Source of the DNA: Pseudomonas sp. SG20056
GTDB taxonomy: Bacteria > Pseudomonadota > Gammaproteobacteria > Pseudomonadales > Pseudomonadaceae
Direction: 5' to 3'
Assembly (NCBI RefSeq): GCF_031764535.1
Contig: NZ_CP134499.1
Coordinates: forward strand, 1,984,001 to 2,048,000
Length of the DNA stretch: 64,000 nucleotides
A program made the translations under genes and the position numbers. Positions 1 to 7,118 of this stretch are shown one piece after another; positions within the stretch are counted from its first letter, which is position 1, and each line of letters starts with the position of its first letter. The notes under the pieces were generated by a model, which had not been told where the DNA came from, did no database searches, and saw only the letters and a list, made by a program, of their open reading frames with translations.

Positions 1-81
1 CCCACGGCCGATAAGGCCTAGCCGTTGCGCTAAGGCACCGAGGCGTGAGCTGAGGGTGGAAGGCTGCTCAGACAGACTCAT
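1..81 (-). CDS. 5' end of an unrecognised gene, running off the left edge
   Basis: An ATG at 81 on the minus strand opens a frame that stays open to the window edge, giving 27 codons beginning MSLSEQPSTLSSRLGALAQR. The stretch is rich in Ser, Leu and Gln. It is too short to assign a family. It is divergent from the DUF2835 gene, with about 150 bp between the two starts. It could also be a chance open frame. Confidence 0.35.
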   Translation of the reverse strand, partial: MSLSEQPSTLSSRLGALAQRLGLIGRG

Positions 82-231
82 GGCCAGGTACGAACTCCAA
101 AATCACCATTGCCAGTTTGGCAGAGCCCACAAGGCCCTGCACAGGCTTTATCGGCCGTAGAGACAGGTTTTTTACCGGGCATGCGCACGGCGTATGGCAA
201 AATTGGTGCAATCAGTTGCAAAGGTGCCTCC

Positions 232-453
232 ATGCCCAGTTTGGTGTTTGATATTGCGTTACCGGCCGAGCGCTTGCGTGTGGTCTATCAAGGGCGTGCC
301 AACCGGATATTAGTGCAAAGTCGCGACGGACGGAGCGTCAGTGTGCCGGCCCACCATTTTCGGCCGTTTCTGACCCATGATGGAGTCTATGGTTCCTTCG
401 AACTCGAGTTCAGCGCTGCCGGTGAGTTACTCAGCCTGCGCCGCTTGGGCTGA
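232..453 (+). CDS. DUF2835 family small protein
   Basis: A protein of 73 residues beginning [15 protein letters not shown] and ending just after a LLSLRRLG segment. The size and the pattern of a strand-rich PilZ-sized fold ([20 protein letters not shown]) fit the DUF2835 family of gamma-proteobacteria, whose function is unknown. I start it at the ATG at 232 because an AAGGTG ribosome site lies just upstream and the family normally begins with this segment; the frame is open upstream to 109 but that extension has no coding look. It lies 80 bp upstream of pyrD on the same strand and may be co-transcribed with it. Confidence 0.7.
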   Translation: MPSLVFDIALPAERLRVVYQGRANRILVQSRDGRSVSVPAHHFRPFLTHDGVYGSFELEFSAAGELLSLRRLG

Positions 454-533
454 TAGCGCCATGCGCCTCGCCTATCAGGTGCGCAGCCGGCTATAATCGC
501 GGCCTTTGTAACTTTATCGAGCTAAGCCTGCCC

Positions 534-1562
534 ATGTATACCCTGGCCCGCGAGCTGCTGTTCAAACTTTCCCCCGAAGCCTCCCATGAACTGTCCATCG
601 ACTTGATCGGTGCTGGCGGTCGTCTGGGGCTTAACGGTTTACTGACCAAGAGGCCGGCCGCGCTGCCGGTCAAGGTGATGGGGCTGGAATTCCCCAACCC
701 GGTCGGTTTGGCTGCCGGCTTGGACAAGAACGGCGACGCCATCGATGGTTTTGCTCAGTTGGGCTTCGGTTTTGTGGAAATTGGCACCGTGACGCCGCGT
801 CCGCAGCCGGGTAACCCCAAGCCACGTCTGTTCCGTCTGCCTGAGGCGGAGGCGATCATCAATCGCATGGGCTTTAACAACCACGGTGTAGATCACCTGC
901 TGGCCCGTGTGCAGGCAGCCAAATACAAGGGCGTGCTGGGCATCAATATCGGCAAGAATTTCGATACGCCGGTCGAGAACGCAGTGGATGACTACCTGCT
1001 GTGCCTGGACAAGGTCTATCAGTACGCCAGCTACGTCACCGTTAACGTCAGCTCGCCGAATACGCCGGGGCTGCGCAGCCTGCAGTTCGGCGACTCGCTC
1101 AAGCAATTGCTCGAAGCCCTGCGTAAGCGTCAGGAAGATCTGGCCGCGCAGTACGGCAAGCGTGTGCCGCTGGCGATCAAGATCGCGCCGGACATGAGCG
1201 ATGAAGAAACTATCGAAGTTGCCAATGCGCTGGTTGAAGCCGGCATGGATGCGGTGATCGCCACCAACACCACGCTGGGCCGCGAAGGTGTGCATGGTCT
1301 GGAGTGTGCCGATGAGGCGGGCGGGCTGTCTGGCGCACCGGTGCGTGAGAAGAGCACGCACATTGTTCAGGTGCTGGCCGGTGAATTGAAAGGCCGTTTG
1401 CCGATCATCGCCGTGGGCGGGATTACCGAAGGCAGGCATGCGGCTGAGAAGATCGCTGCAGGTGCCAGCCTGGTACAGATCTACTCGGGGTTTATCTACA
1501 AGGGCCCGGCATTGATCCGTGAAGCGGTGGATGCAATTGCGGCGCTGCCACACAAGGCCTGA
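534..1562 (+). CDS. pyrD: Dihydroorotate dehydrogenase (quinone), class 2
   Basis: Oxidises dihydroorotate to orotate in de novo pyrimidine synthesis, passing electrons through FMN to membrane quinone. The 342 residues match the usual length of class 2 enzymes. The N-terminal helical region (about 1-40, [20 protein letters not shown]) is the membrane-associating quinone tunnel found only in class 2. The barrel carries [11 protein letters not shown], the [11 protein letters not shown] motif with the catalytic Ser, IKIAPDM, and the FMN phosphate-binding VGGI and ASLVQIYSG segments near the C-terminus. The gene is followed by a hairpin whose T-run lies on the other strand and by the convergent rmf gene. 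Confidence 0.97.
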   Translation: MYTLARELLFKLSPEASHELSIDLIGAGGRLGLNGLLTKRPAALPVKVMGLEFPNPVGLAAGLDKNGDAIDGFAQLGFGFVEIGTVTPRPQPGNPKPRLFRLPEAEAIINRMGFNNHGVDHLLARVQAAKYKGVLGINIGKNFDTPVENAVDDYLLCLDKVYQYASYVTVNVSSPNTPGLRSLQFGDSLKQLLEALRKRQEDLAAQYGKRVPLAIKIAPDMSDEETIEVANALVEAGMDAVIATNTTLGREGVHGLECADEAGGLSGAPVREKSTHIVQVLAGELKGRLPIIAVGGITEGRHAAEKIAAGASLVQIYSGFIYKGPALIREAVDAIAALPHKA

Positions 1563-1566
1563 AACT

Positions 1567-1590
1567 AAAAAGGGCTCCCTAAAGGAGCCC
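1567..1590 (-). terminator. Intrinsic terminator for rmf
   Basis: A 7-bp stem, GGGCTCC at 1572-1578 paired with GGAGCCC at 1584-1590, has a 5-nt loop. On the minus strand it is followed by five T (1571-1567), so it suits rmf. On the plus strand it may also slow transcription leaving pyrD. Confidence 0.75.
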
Positions 1591-1648
1591 CTGGGCTCGC
1601 GCCCGCCGCTCGGATGGAGCGCGCATGGTGAGTCGGTAGGTTCCTGAA

Positions 1649-1864
1649 TCAGCCGACAGCGTGAAGTTCGTTGAGTCGATGGATGCCGGCGGTGCCGGTC
1701 ATGCCGTCCCAATTGTCACCGCGGCCTTCGCGCCAGCCGTTTAACCAGGCTTGGCGGACAGAGGGGAGGGTGAATGGACAGAGTTCGCGGGATTTACCAC
1801 TGATGCCGTATTGATAGCCGCGCAAAAAAGCTCTTTCTAACGGATCACGCTTAAGTCTTCTCAT
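1649..1864 (-). CDS. rmf: Ribosome modulation factor
   Basis: A basic protein of 71 residues beginning MRRLKRDPLERAFLRGYQYG, typical of RMF, with the conserved middle LPSVRQAWLNGWREGR. RMF binds 30S subunits in stationary phase and drives 100S dimer formation, protecting idle ribosomes. Its length equals that of pseudomonad RMF. It is transcribed towards pyrD and has a long structured upstream region (see the leader entry), so control at the RNA level is likely. The start at 1864 has GAGGG about 9 nt upstream. Confidence 0.95.
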   Translation of the reverse strand: MRRLKRDPLERAFLRGYQYGISGKSRELCPFTLPSVRQAWLNGWREGRGDNWDGMTGTAGIHRLNELHAVG

Positions 1865-1995
1865 AGGGTGTAGCCCTCAATGTTGACTGTTATGTCCCTT
1901 AGACCTTGTAGCAAGGTCAGGCAGAAACGTTCTGCCTACGGAGTCCGCTGCCGGCGTCGCGAGCCTCCTTGCCAGCACCGTTGCAGTGCTGACCT
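1865..1995 (-). promoter_or_regulatory. Structured 5' leader of rmf (candidate rmf RNA motif)
   Basis: Three hairpins lie within 130 nt upstream of rmf: GACCTTG/CAAGGTC (1902-1918), GGCAGA/TCTGCC (1920-1936) and AGCAC/GTGCT (1974-1990). A conserved 'rmf' RNA motif upstream of rmf is known from comparative genomics in Pseudomonas, and this is the expected place for it. I cannot align it to the published consensus, so the identification rests on position and on the hairpins. Confidence 0.5.
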
Positions 1996-2069
1996 AGGTA
2001 GATTTCTAACGAATGCGCGGGTGCCTGTGAATGACCGTTTCGTCATAAGGCCGTAACCTTTTTGAGGGT

Positions 2070-2106
2070 CGGGCCATAAGGCGTTATGGCAAGTGCCCGG
2101 TTTTTT
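2070..2106 (+). terminator. Terminator-like hairpin on the plus strand between rmf and rlmKL
   Basis: CGGGC CATAA (2070-2079) pairs with TTATG (2084-2088) and, after a 6-nt bulge, with GCCCG (2095-2099); a GTTTTTT tract follows at 2100-2106. No plus-strand gene lies between pyrD (ends 1562) and rlmKL (starts 2290). It therefore ends either a small RNA or an early leader transcript of rlmKL. Nothing else was recognised in the 425-bp gap apart from the rmf leader. Confidence 0.45.
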
Positions 2107-2289
2107 CGCTGCAGCGCCTATGCTGTGGGCGTATGCGTCGGGTGTGCTGGTGTTTTGCTATCGCGAATGAATTGCGATTGAGACTGTTGTTTATTCCGAC
2201 GAAGGGTCGCGCTGCGACGCTTTGTCACTTATTTTGGCCGTGCCGATTTGTCGGTGCGCCGTTGATTGCCTTAGGCACTGGAAACTCCC

Positions 2290-4563
2290 ATGTCGGATCG
2301 TTACGAACTCTTCCTCACCTGCCCCAAGGGTCTTGAAGGCCTGCTGCTCGAAGAAGCCAGCAGCCTCGGCCTTGAAGATGCGCGTGAGCACACCTCGGCC
2401 ATCCGTGGCATGGCCGACATGGAAACCGCCTACCGTCTGTGCCTGTGGTCGCGCCTGGCCAACCGCGTGCTATTGGTGCTCAAACGCTACAGCGTGCAGG
2501 ACGCCCAGAGCCTTTATGAAGGCGTGCTGGAAGTTGATTGGTTCGAGCACCTGGAATCCACCGGCAGTCTGGCCGTGGAATTCAGCGGTAACGGCTCGGG
2601 TATCGACAACACCCATTTCGGCGCCTTGAAGGTCAAGGATGCCATCGTCGACAAGCTGCGCCTGAAAGACGGTACGCGGCCGTCGGTCGACAAGCTCAAC
2701 CCGGACCTGCGCATTCATCTGCGCCTGGATCGCGGTGAGGCGATTCTCTCCCTCGATCTCTCCGGCCATAGCCTGCACCAGCGCGGTTACCGCCTGCAGC
2801 AGGGTGCTGCACCGCTGAAGGAAAACCTCGCCGCTGCCGTACTGATCCGCGCCGGCTGGCCACGTATCGCGGCAGAAGGCGGCGCATTGGCTGACCCGAT
2901 GTGCGGCGTCGGCACCTTCCTGGTCGAGGCGGCGATGATCGCCGCCGACATCGCGCCGAATATGACCCGTGAGCAATGGGGCTTCAGCAAATGGCTGGGC
3001 CATGTGCCGGCCTTGTGGAAGAAGGTGCACGCCGAGGCCGAAGAGCGCGCAGCAGCAGGTATGGCCAAGCCACCGCTGTGGATTCGCGGTTACGAAGCCG
3101 ACCCACGGCTGATTCAGCCGGCGCGCAATAACATTGAACGCGCGGGCATGAGCGACTGGGTCAAGGTCTATCAGGGCGAAGTGGCGACCTTCGAGCCGCG
3201 TCCAGACCAGAACCAGAAAGGCTTGGTGATCTGCAACCCACCCTATGGCGAGCGCCTGGGTGATGAAGCCAGCCTGCTGTATCTCTACCAGAATCTCGGC
3301 GAGCGTCTGCGTCAGGCTTGCATGGGCTGGGAAGCGGCGGTGTTTACCGGCGCGCCAGACCTGGGCAAGCGCATGGGCATCCGCAGCCACAAGCAATACG
3401 CCTTCTGGAACGGCGCTCTGCCGTGCAAATTGCTGCTGATCAAGGTGCAGCCCGAGCAGTTCGTCACCGGTGAGCGCCGTACGCCTGAGCAGCGTGAACG
3501 CGAGCGTGAGCAGGCTGAGGCCGATAAGGCGCCGCTTGAACCGGTGGAGCGCCAGTACAACAAGAACGGTAACCCGATCAAACCGGCGGCTGCACCGGCT
3601 CCGGTGGTCGAACAGGCGCGCCTGAGTGAAGGCGGGCAGATGTTTGCCAACCGCCTGCAGAAGAACCTCAAGCAGCTGGGCAAATGGGCGCGTAAGGAAG
3701 GCGTTGAGTGCTACCGCCTGTACGACGCCGATATGCCGGAATATTCCATGGCGGTGGATCTGTATGGCGATTGGGTGCATGTGCAGGAATATGCTGCGCC
3801 CAAGTCGATTGACCCTGAGAAAGCCAAGGCGCGCATGTTCGACGCCATTGCCGCGATTCCGCAGGCGCTGGGCGTCGACAAGAGCAAGGTGGTGATCAAG
3901 CGCCGCGAACGCCAGAGCGGTACCAAGCAGTACCAGCGCCAGGCCACTCAGGGCCAGTTTATGGAAGTCAGCGAGGGCGGCGTAAAGCTGCTGGTCAACC
4001 TCACCGATTACCTGGATACCGGGCTGTTCCTCGATCACCGTCCGCTGCGCCTGCGCATTCAGAAAGAGGCCGCCGGCAAGCGCTTCCTCAACCTTTTCTG
4101 CTACACCGCCACCGCGACTGTGCATGCGGCCAAGGGCGGCGCGCGTACCACCACCAGCGTCGACCTGTCGAAAACCTATCTGGACTGGGCGCGGCGCAAC
4201 CTGTCGCTCAATGGCTATTCGGACAAGAACCGCCTGGAGCAGGGTGACGTGATGGCCTGGCTGGCCGAAGACCGTGGCGAATACGAGTTGATCTTTATCG
4301 ACCCGCCGACCTTCTCCAACTCCAAGCGCATGGAAGGCATCTTCGACGTGCAGCGCGACCATGTGCAAATGCTCGATCTGGCCATGGCCCGCCTGACCAA
4401 GGACGGTGTGTTGTATTTCTCCAACAACTTCCGCAAGTTTGAGCTCGATGAGAGCCTGGCGGCGCGGTATCAAGTGGAAGAAATCAGCGCTTCGACCCTG
4501 GATCCAGATTTCGCCCGCAACCCGAAAATCCACCGCGCCTGGCGGTTTAGCCTGCGCGGTTGA
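2290..4563 (+). CDS. rlmL: 23S rRNA m2G2445 / m7G2069 methyltransferase (RlmKL fusion)
   Basis: A bifunctional SAM-dependent enzyme that modifies two guanines of 23S rRNA near the peptidyl-transferase centre. In order: a THUMP domain (about 45-160), the RlmL methyltransferase with ADPMCGVGTFLVEAA (SAM loop) and the catalytic NPPYGERL, a linker rich in Glu, Arg and Pro-Ala (about 395-440), then the RlmK methyltransferase with FLNLFCYTATATVHAAKGG and IFIDPPTFSNS. The 757 residues lie in the usual range of the fused form. The start at 2290 gives the family N-terminus MSDRYELFLTCPKGLE. It is convergent with mnmC across a GC-rich hairpin. Confidence 0.96.
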   Translation: MSDRYELFLTCPKGLEGLLLEEASSLGLEDAREHTSAIRGMADMETAYRLCLWSRLANRVLLVLKRYSVQDAQSLYEGVLEVDWFEHLESTGSLAVEFSGNGSGIDNTHFGALKVKDAIVDKLRLKDGTRPSVDKLNPDLRIHLRLDRGEAILSLDLSGHSLHQRGYRLQQGAAPLKENLAAAVLIRAGWPRIAAEGGALADPMCGVGTFLVEAAMIAADIAPNMTREQWGFSKWLGHVPALWKKVHAEAEERAAAGMAKPPLWIRGYEADPRLIQPARNNIERAGMSDWVKVYQGEVATFEPRPDQNQKGLVICNPPYGERLGDEASLLYLYQNLGERLRQACMGWEAAVFTGAPDLGKRMGIRSHKQYAFWNGALPCKLLLIKVQPEQFVTGERRTPEQREREREQAEADKAPLEPVERQYNKNGNPIKPAAAPAPVVEQARLSEGGQMFANRLQKNLKQLGKWARKEGVECYRLYDADMPEYSMAVDLYGDWVHVQEYAAPKSIDPEKAKARMFDAIAAIPQALGVDKSKVVIKRRERQSGTKQYQRQATQGQFMEVSEGGVKLLVNLTDYLDTGLFLDHRPLRLRIQKEAAGKRFLNLFCYTATATVHAAKGGARTTTSVDLSKTYLDWARRNLSLNGYSDKNRLEQGDVMAWLAEDRGEYELIFIDPPTFSNSKRMEGIFDVQRDHVQMLDLAMARLTKDGVLYFSNNFRKFELDESLAARYQVEEISASTLDPDFARNPKIHRAWRFSLRG

Positions 4564-4597
4564 CCCGTGCGCGCGCCTGCTGACAGGCGCGCCGGGT
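4563..4597. terminator. GC-rich hairpin between convergent rlmKL and mnmC
   Basis: GCGCGCCTG (4571-4579) pairs perfectly with CAGGCGCGC (4584-4592) around a CTGA loop. ACCCG/CGGGT extend it at the base after a 3-nt bulge. Neither strand has a T-run, so it is at best a weak terminator, but its place between two stop codons suggests a shared end signal. Confidence 0.4.
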
Positions 4598-6591
4598 TAA
4601 GCCTTGTTGCGGATCAGCGCTCGCAATGCGAAGCGATTCGGATGGCAGGCTTGCGCCACGTCGGCGGGCACGGGTAACGGCTCGTTGTTCAGCCAAGCGG
4701 CGATCAGCTCGCCGGACAGCGGCGCGGTAATCAGCCCGCGTGAGCCATGCCCGCTGTTGATATATAGGCCATCCAGCCAGGGGCAGGGTATTTCTGGCAC
4801 TTGGCGGGCATCCTTGCTTAGCACCGCATAGGCCTCGGCAAAGGCGGCGGCGTCAGCTAACGGGCCGACAATCGGTAGATAGTCCGGGCTGGTACAGCGA
4901 AACGCGGCGCGGCCTTGCAGGTGTTCGGGGTTGAGTGCTGCGGCGTTTAGTGCGCCGGAAAGCTCGGCTGATATCTCGTCCAATAACTGCAGATTGCTTG
5001 CGTGATCGGCGCTGTTCAGCGTCATATCATCACTGTTGAAATCGAAGCTCGCACCCAGGGTGTGTTCATCCTGGCGTGCCGGCGCAACGTAGCCCTCGGC
5101 GCATACCACAGTGTTCAATGCGCGACTGGCTGCGGTGGCTGGTAAGCGAGTGATCTGCCCGCGAATGCGCTTAAGCGGTAAGCCTGCGCTTTGGGTAAAC
5201 CCTTTGATCTCGGCGGCACTGGCCAACACCACCACGCTGGCGCTGGCCAGCAACTGCTCGCCATTCCAGGCCTGCCAGTTGTCACCGTTACGACGCAGCT
5301 CCAAGGCTTCCTGATGCAGTAGCAGCTGGATAGTCGGCTGCTGGCTAAGCAGTGCACACAGCGCAGGTGGATGCACCCAACCCGCCTCTGGGTAGAACAG
5401 ACCGCCGGCGGGCAGGGCTATGCCGGCTTTGGCTTCGGCGGCGCTTCTGTCCAGGTTCGTCAGCAAATCGGCCGGAAAGGCCGCAGCGAGTTGCGTTTGG
5501 CGCTGCGCTTCTTTGGAATCGAAAGCCAGTTGCAGTACGCCGCAGTTATCCCAGTCCTGGCCTTTGTGCAGGCGCTCCAGCAGCCGGCGTGTATGGCCGA
5601 AGCCGCTGACGATCAGACGTGACAGCGTGGTGTGATGGGCTGAGAGCTTGAGGTAGAGCACGCCTTGCGGGTTGCCCGAGGCTTCCTGGGCAATGGCGCC
5701 GTGCCGCTCCAGTAGGGTGACCTGCCAGCCGCGCTGGGCCAGGCTGGCGGCAGTGGCGCAGCCGGCCAGGCCTGCGCCGATCACCAGTGTGCTGCGCTCG
5801 CCAACCGGTTGCGGCGGGCGGGCAAACCAGGGCTTTTCGGTCGCCTCGGCTGTACCAACAAAGACACCTTTAAGCACTTCCCATTTCTTGCCCAGGCCCG
5901 GCACACGCTTCATCTTGAAGCCGGCATCGTTCAGGCGACGGCGTACATAGCCAGTGCTGGTGAAGGTGCCCAGGGTGGTGCTGGCGTGGGACAGTCGGGC
6001 CAGTTCGGCGAACAGTTCGGGCGTCCACATATCCGGGTTTTTCGCCGGCGCAAAGCCATCGAGAAACCAGGCGTCGACCTGAGCATCCAGTTGCCCGAAC
6101 AGCTCACGTGCATCGCCAATCAGCAAGGTTAGAACAATGCGTCCGTCGGCAAATACCAGGCGCTGAAAGCCCGGGTGCAGCGCCACGTACTGCGCCAGCA
6201 GCTGTTCGGCATAAGGCGCCAGTTCTGGCCACAGCGCCAGTGCGCGCTGCAGGTCAGCACAGTTCAGCGGGTACTTTTCCACGCTGACAAAATGCAGGCG
6301 CGCAGTTGCCGTGGCGTGCTGCTCGAACAGCTGCCAGGCGCATAGGAAGTTCAGCCCGGTGCCGAAGCCTGTTTCGCCAATCACCATCTGCTGATCGGCC
6401 GTCAGCGCGGCAAAGCGTTCCGGCAGTTGGTTGTTGGCGAGAAACACGTAGCGGGTTTCGGCCAGCGCGTTCTCGTTGGAGAAGTACACGTCGGCGAATT
6501 GGCTGGACAATGGCTGGCCCTGCTCATCCCACTCAAGGCTAGCTTGCTGGGTTGGGGCGTCAGGTACGGAGGGCATGCGCGGCTCGGTCAC
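4597..6591 (-). CDS. mnmC: tRNA (mnm5s2U34) methyltransferase / FAD-dependent cmnm5s2U34 oxidoreductase
   Basis: Carries out the last two steps of mnm5s2U synthesis at the wobble base of tRNAs for Lys, Glu and Gln. The N-terminal half is the SAM methyltransferase (GETGFGTGLNFLCAW, DARELFGQLDAQVDAWFLDGFAPAKNP written here as separate motifs: IGDARELFG and FLDGFAPAKNP). The C-terminal half is the FAD oxidoreductase, opening with the dinucleotide fold VIGAGLAGCATAASLAQRGW. At 664 residues it is the full fused form. The start is a GTG at 6591 overlapping the greB stop (GTGA), which suggests translational coupling; an ATG at 6576 is the alternative. It is the last gene of the leftward ABC-greB run. 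Confidence 0.95.
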   Translation of the reverse strand: MTEPRMPSVPDAPTQQASLEWDEQGQPLSSQFADVYFSNENALAETRYVFLANNQLPERFAALTADQQMVIGETGFGTGLNFLCAWQLFEQHATATARLHFVSVEKYPLNCADLQRALALWPELAPYAEQLLAQYVALHPGFQRLVFADGRIVLTLLIGDARELFGQLDAQVDAWFLDGFAPAKNPDMWTPELFAELARLSHASTTLGTFTSTGYVRRRLNDAGFKMKRVPGLGKKWEVLKGVFVGTAEATEKPWFARPPQPVGERSTLVIGAGLAGCATAASLAQRGWQVTLLERHGAIAQEASGNPQGVLYLKLSAHHTTLSRLIVSGFGHTRRLLERLHKGQDWDNCGVLQLAFDSKEAQRQTQLAAAFPADLLTNLDRSAAEAKAGIALPAGGLFYPEAGWVHPPALCALLSQQPTIQLLLHQEALELRRNGDNWQAWNGEQLLASASVVVLASAAEIKGFTQSAGLPLKRIRGQITRLPATAASRALNTVVCAEGYVAPARQDEHTLGASFDFNSDDMTLNSADHASNLQLLDEISAELSGALNAAALNPEHLQGRAAFRCTSPDYLPIVGPLADAAAFAEAYAVLSKDARQVPEIPCPWLDGLYINSGHGSRGLITAPLSGELIAAWLNNEPLPVPADVAQACHPNRFALRALIRNKA

Positions 6592-7085
6592 AGGTAGTCG
6601 ATGGCAACGATGTACCAGGTCTTCTCGCCGCTCGGGGTTTGCACCCGCACTTCGGCGTCCAGGCTTTTGCCGATCAGGGTGCGGGCCAGGGGCGAGTCGA
6701 TGCTGATCAGGTTGTTTTTCAGGTCCAGCTCATCCGGGCCGATGATGCGGTAGCGCGACTCGATGCCGTCCTCATCTTCCAGGGTGACCCAGGCGCCGAA
6801 GTAGACCTTATCCGGATCGCTGGGCCGGGCGCTGACGACCTTGAGGTTTTCCAGGCGCTTGGTCAGAAAACGTACGCGGCTGTCGATTTCGCGCAGCATC
6901 TTCTTGCCGTAGGTGTATTCGGCATTCTCCGAGCGGTCCCCCTGCGCGGCAGCTTCACTGACCGACTGGGTAACCTGGGGGCGGCGTACATGCCACAGCT
7001 CATGCAGCTCGGCGCGCATGCGCGCCGAGCCCTCGGGGGTGATCAAGGGCGTGCCGGCGGAGCGGGGTGGGCGATAACGGCTCAT
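6588..7085 (-). CDS. greB: Transcription elongation factor GreB
   Basis: Binds the secondary channel of RNA polymerase and stimulates cleavage of backtracked transcripts. The 165 residues contain the N-terminal coiled-coil finger with the tip acidic pair in GDRSENAEYTYGKK (about 50-63) and the C-terminal FKBP-like domain (IIGPDELDLKNNLISIDSPL). The YGKK context and the basic coiled coil favour GreB over GreA. Its ATG at 7085 lies 33 bp after the ABC permease stop, and its stop overlaps the mnmC start, so the four genes probably form one transcription unit. Confidence 0.93.
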   Translation of the reverse strand: MSRYRPPRSAGTPLITPEGSARMRAELHELWHVRRPQVTQSVSEAAAQGDRSENAEYTYGKKMLREIDSRVRFLTKRLENLKVVSARPSDPDKVYFGAWVTLEDEDGIESRYRIIGPDELDLKNNLISIDSPLARTLIGKSLDAEVRVQTPSGEKTWYIVAIDYL

Positions 7086-7118
7086 GGTTCAGCTTGCTGA
7101 GGGTGGTGCGCGAGTTTA

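Noticed and set aside
2133..2336. 67-codon plus-strand frame upstream of rlmKL
   Set aside because: Cys/Arg/Leu-rich chance composition, and it runs into the rlmKL start in another frame.
2470..4533. 687-codon frame antisense to rlmKL
   Set aside because: Same shadow effect; no domain and His/Gln-rich composition.
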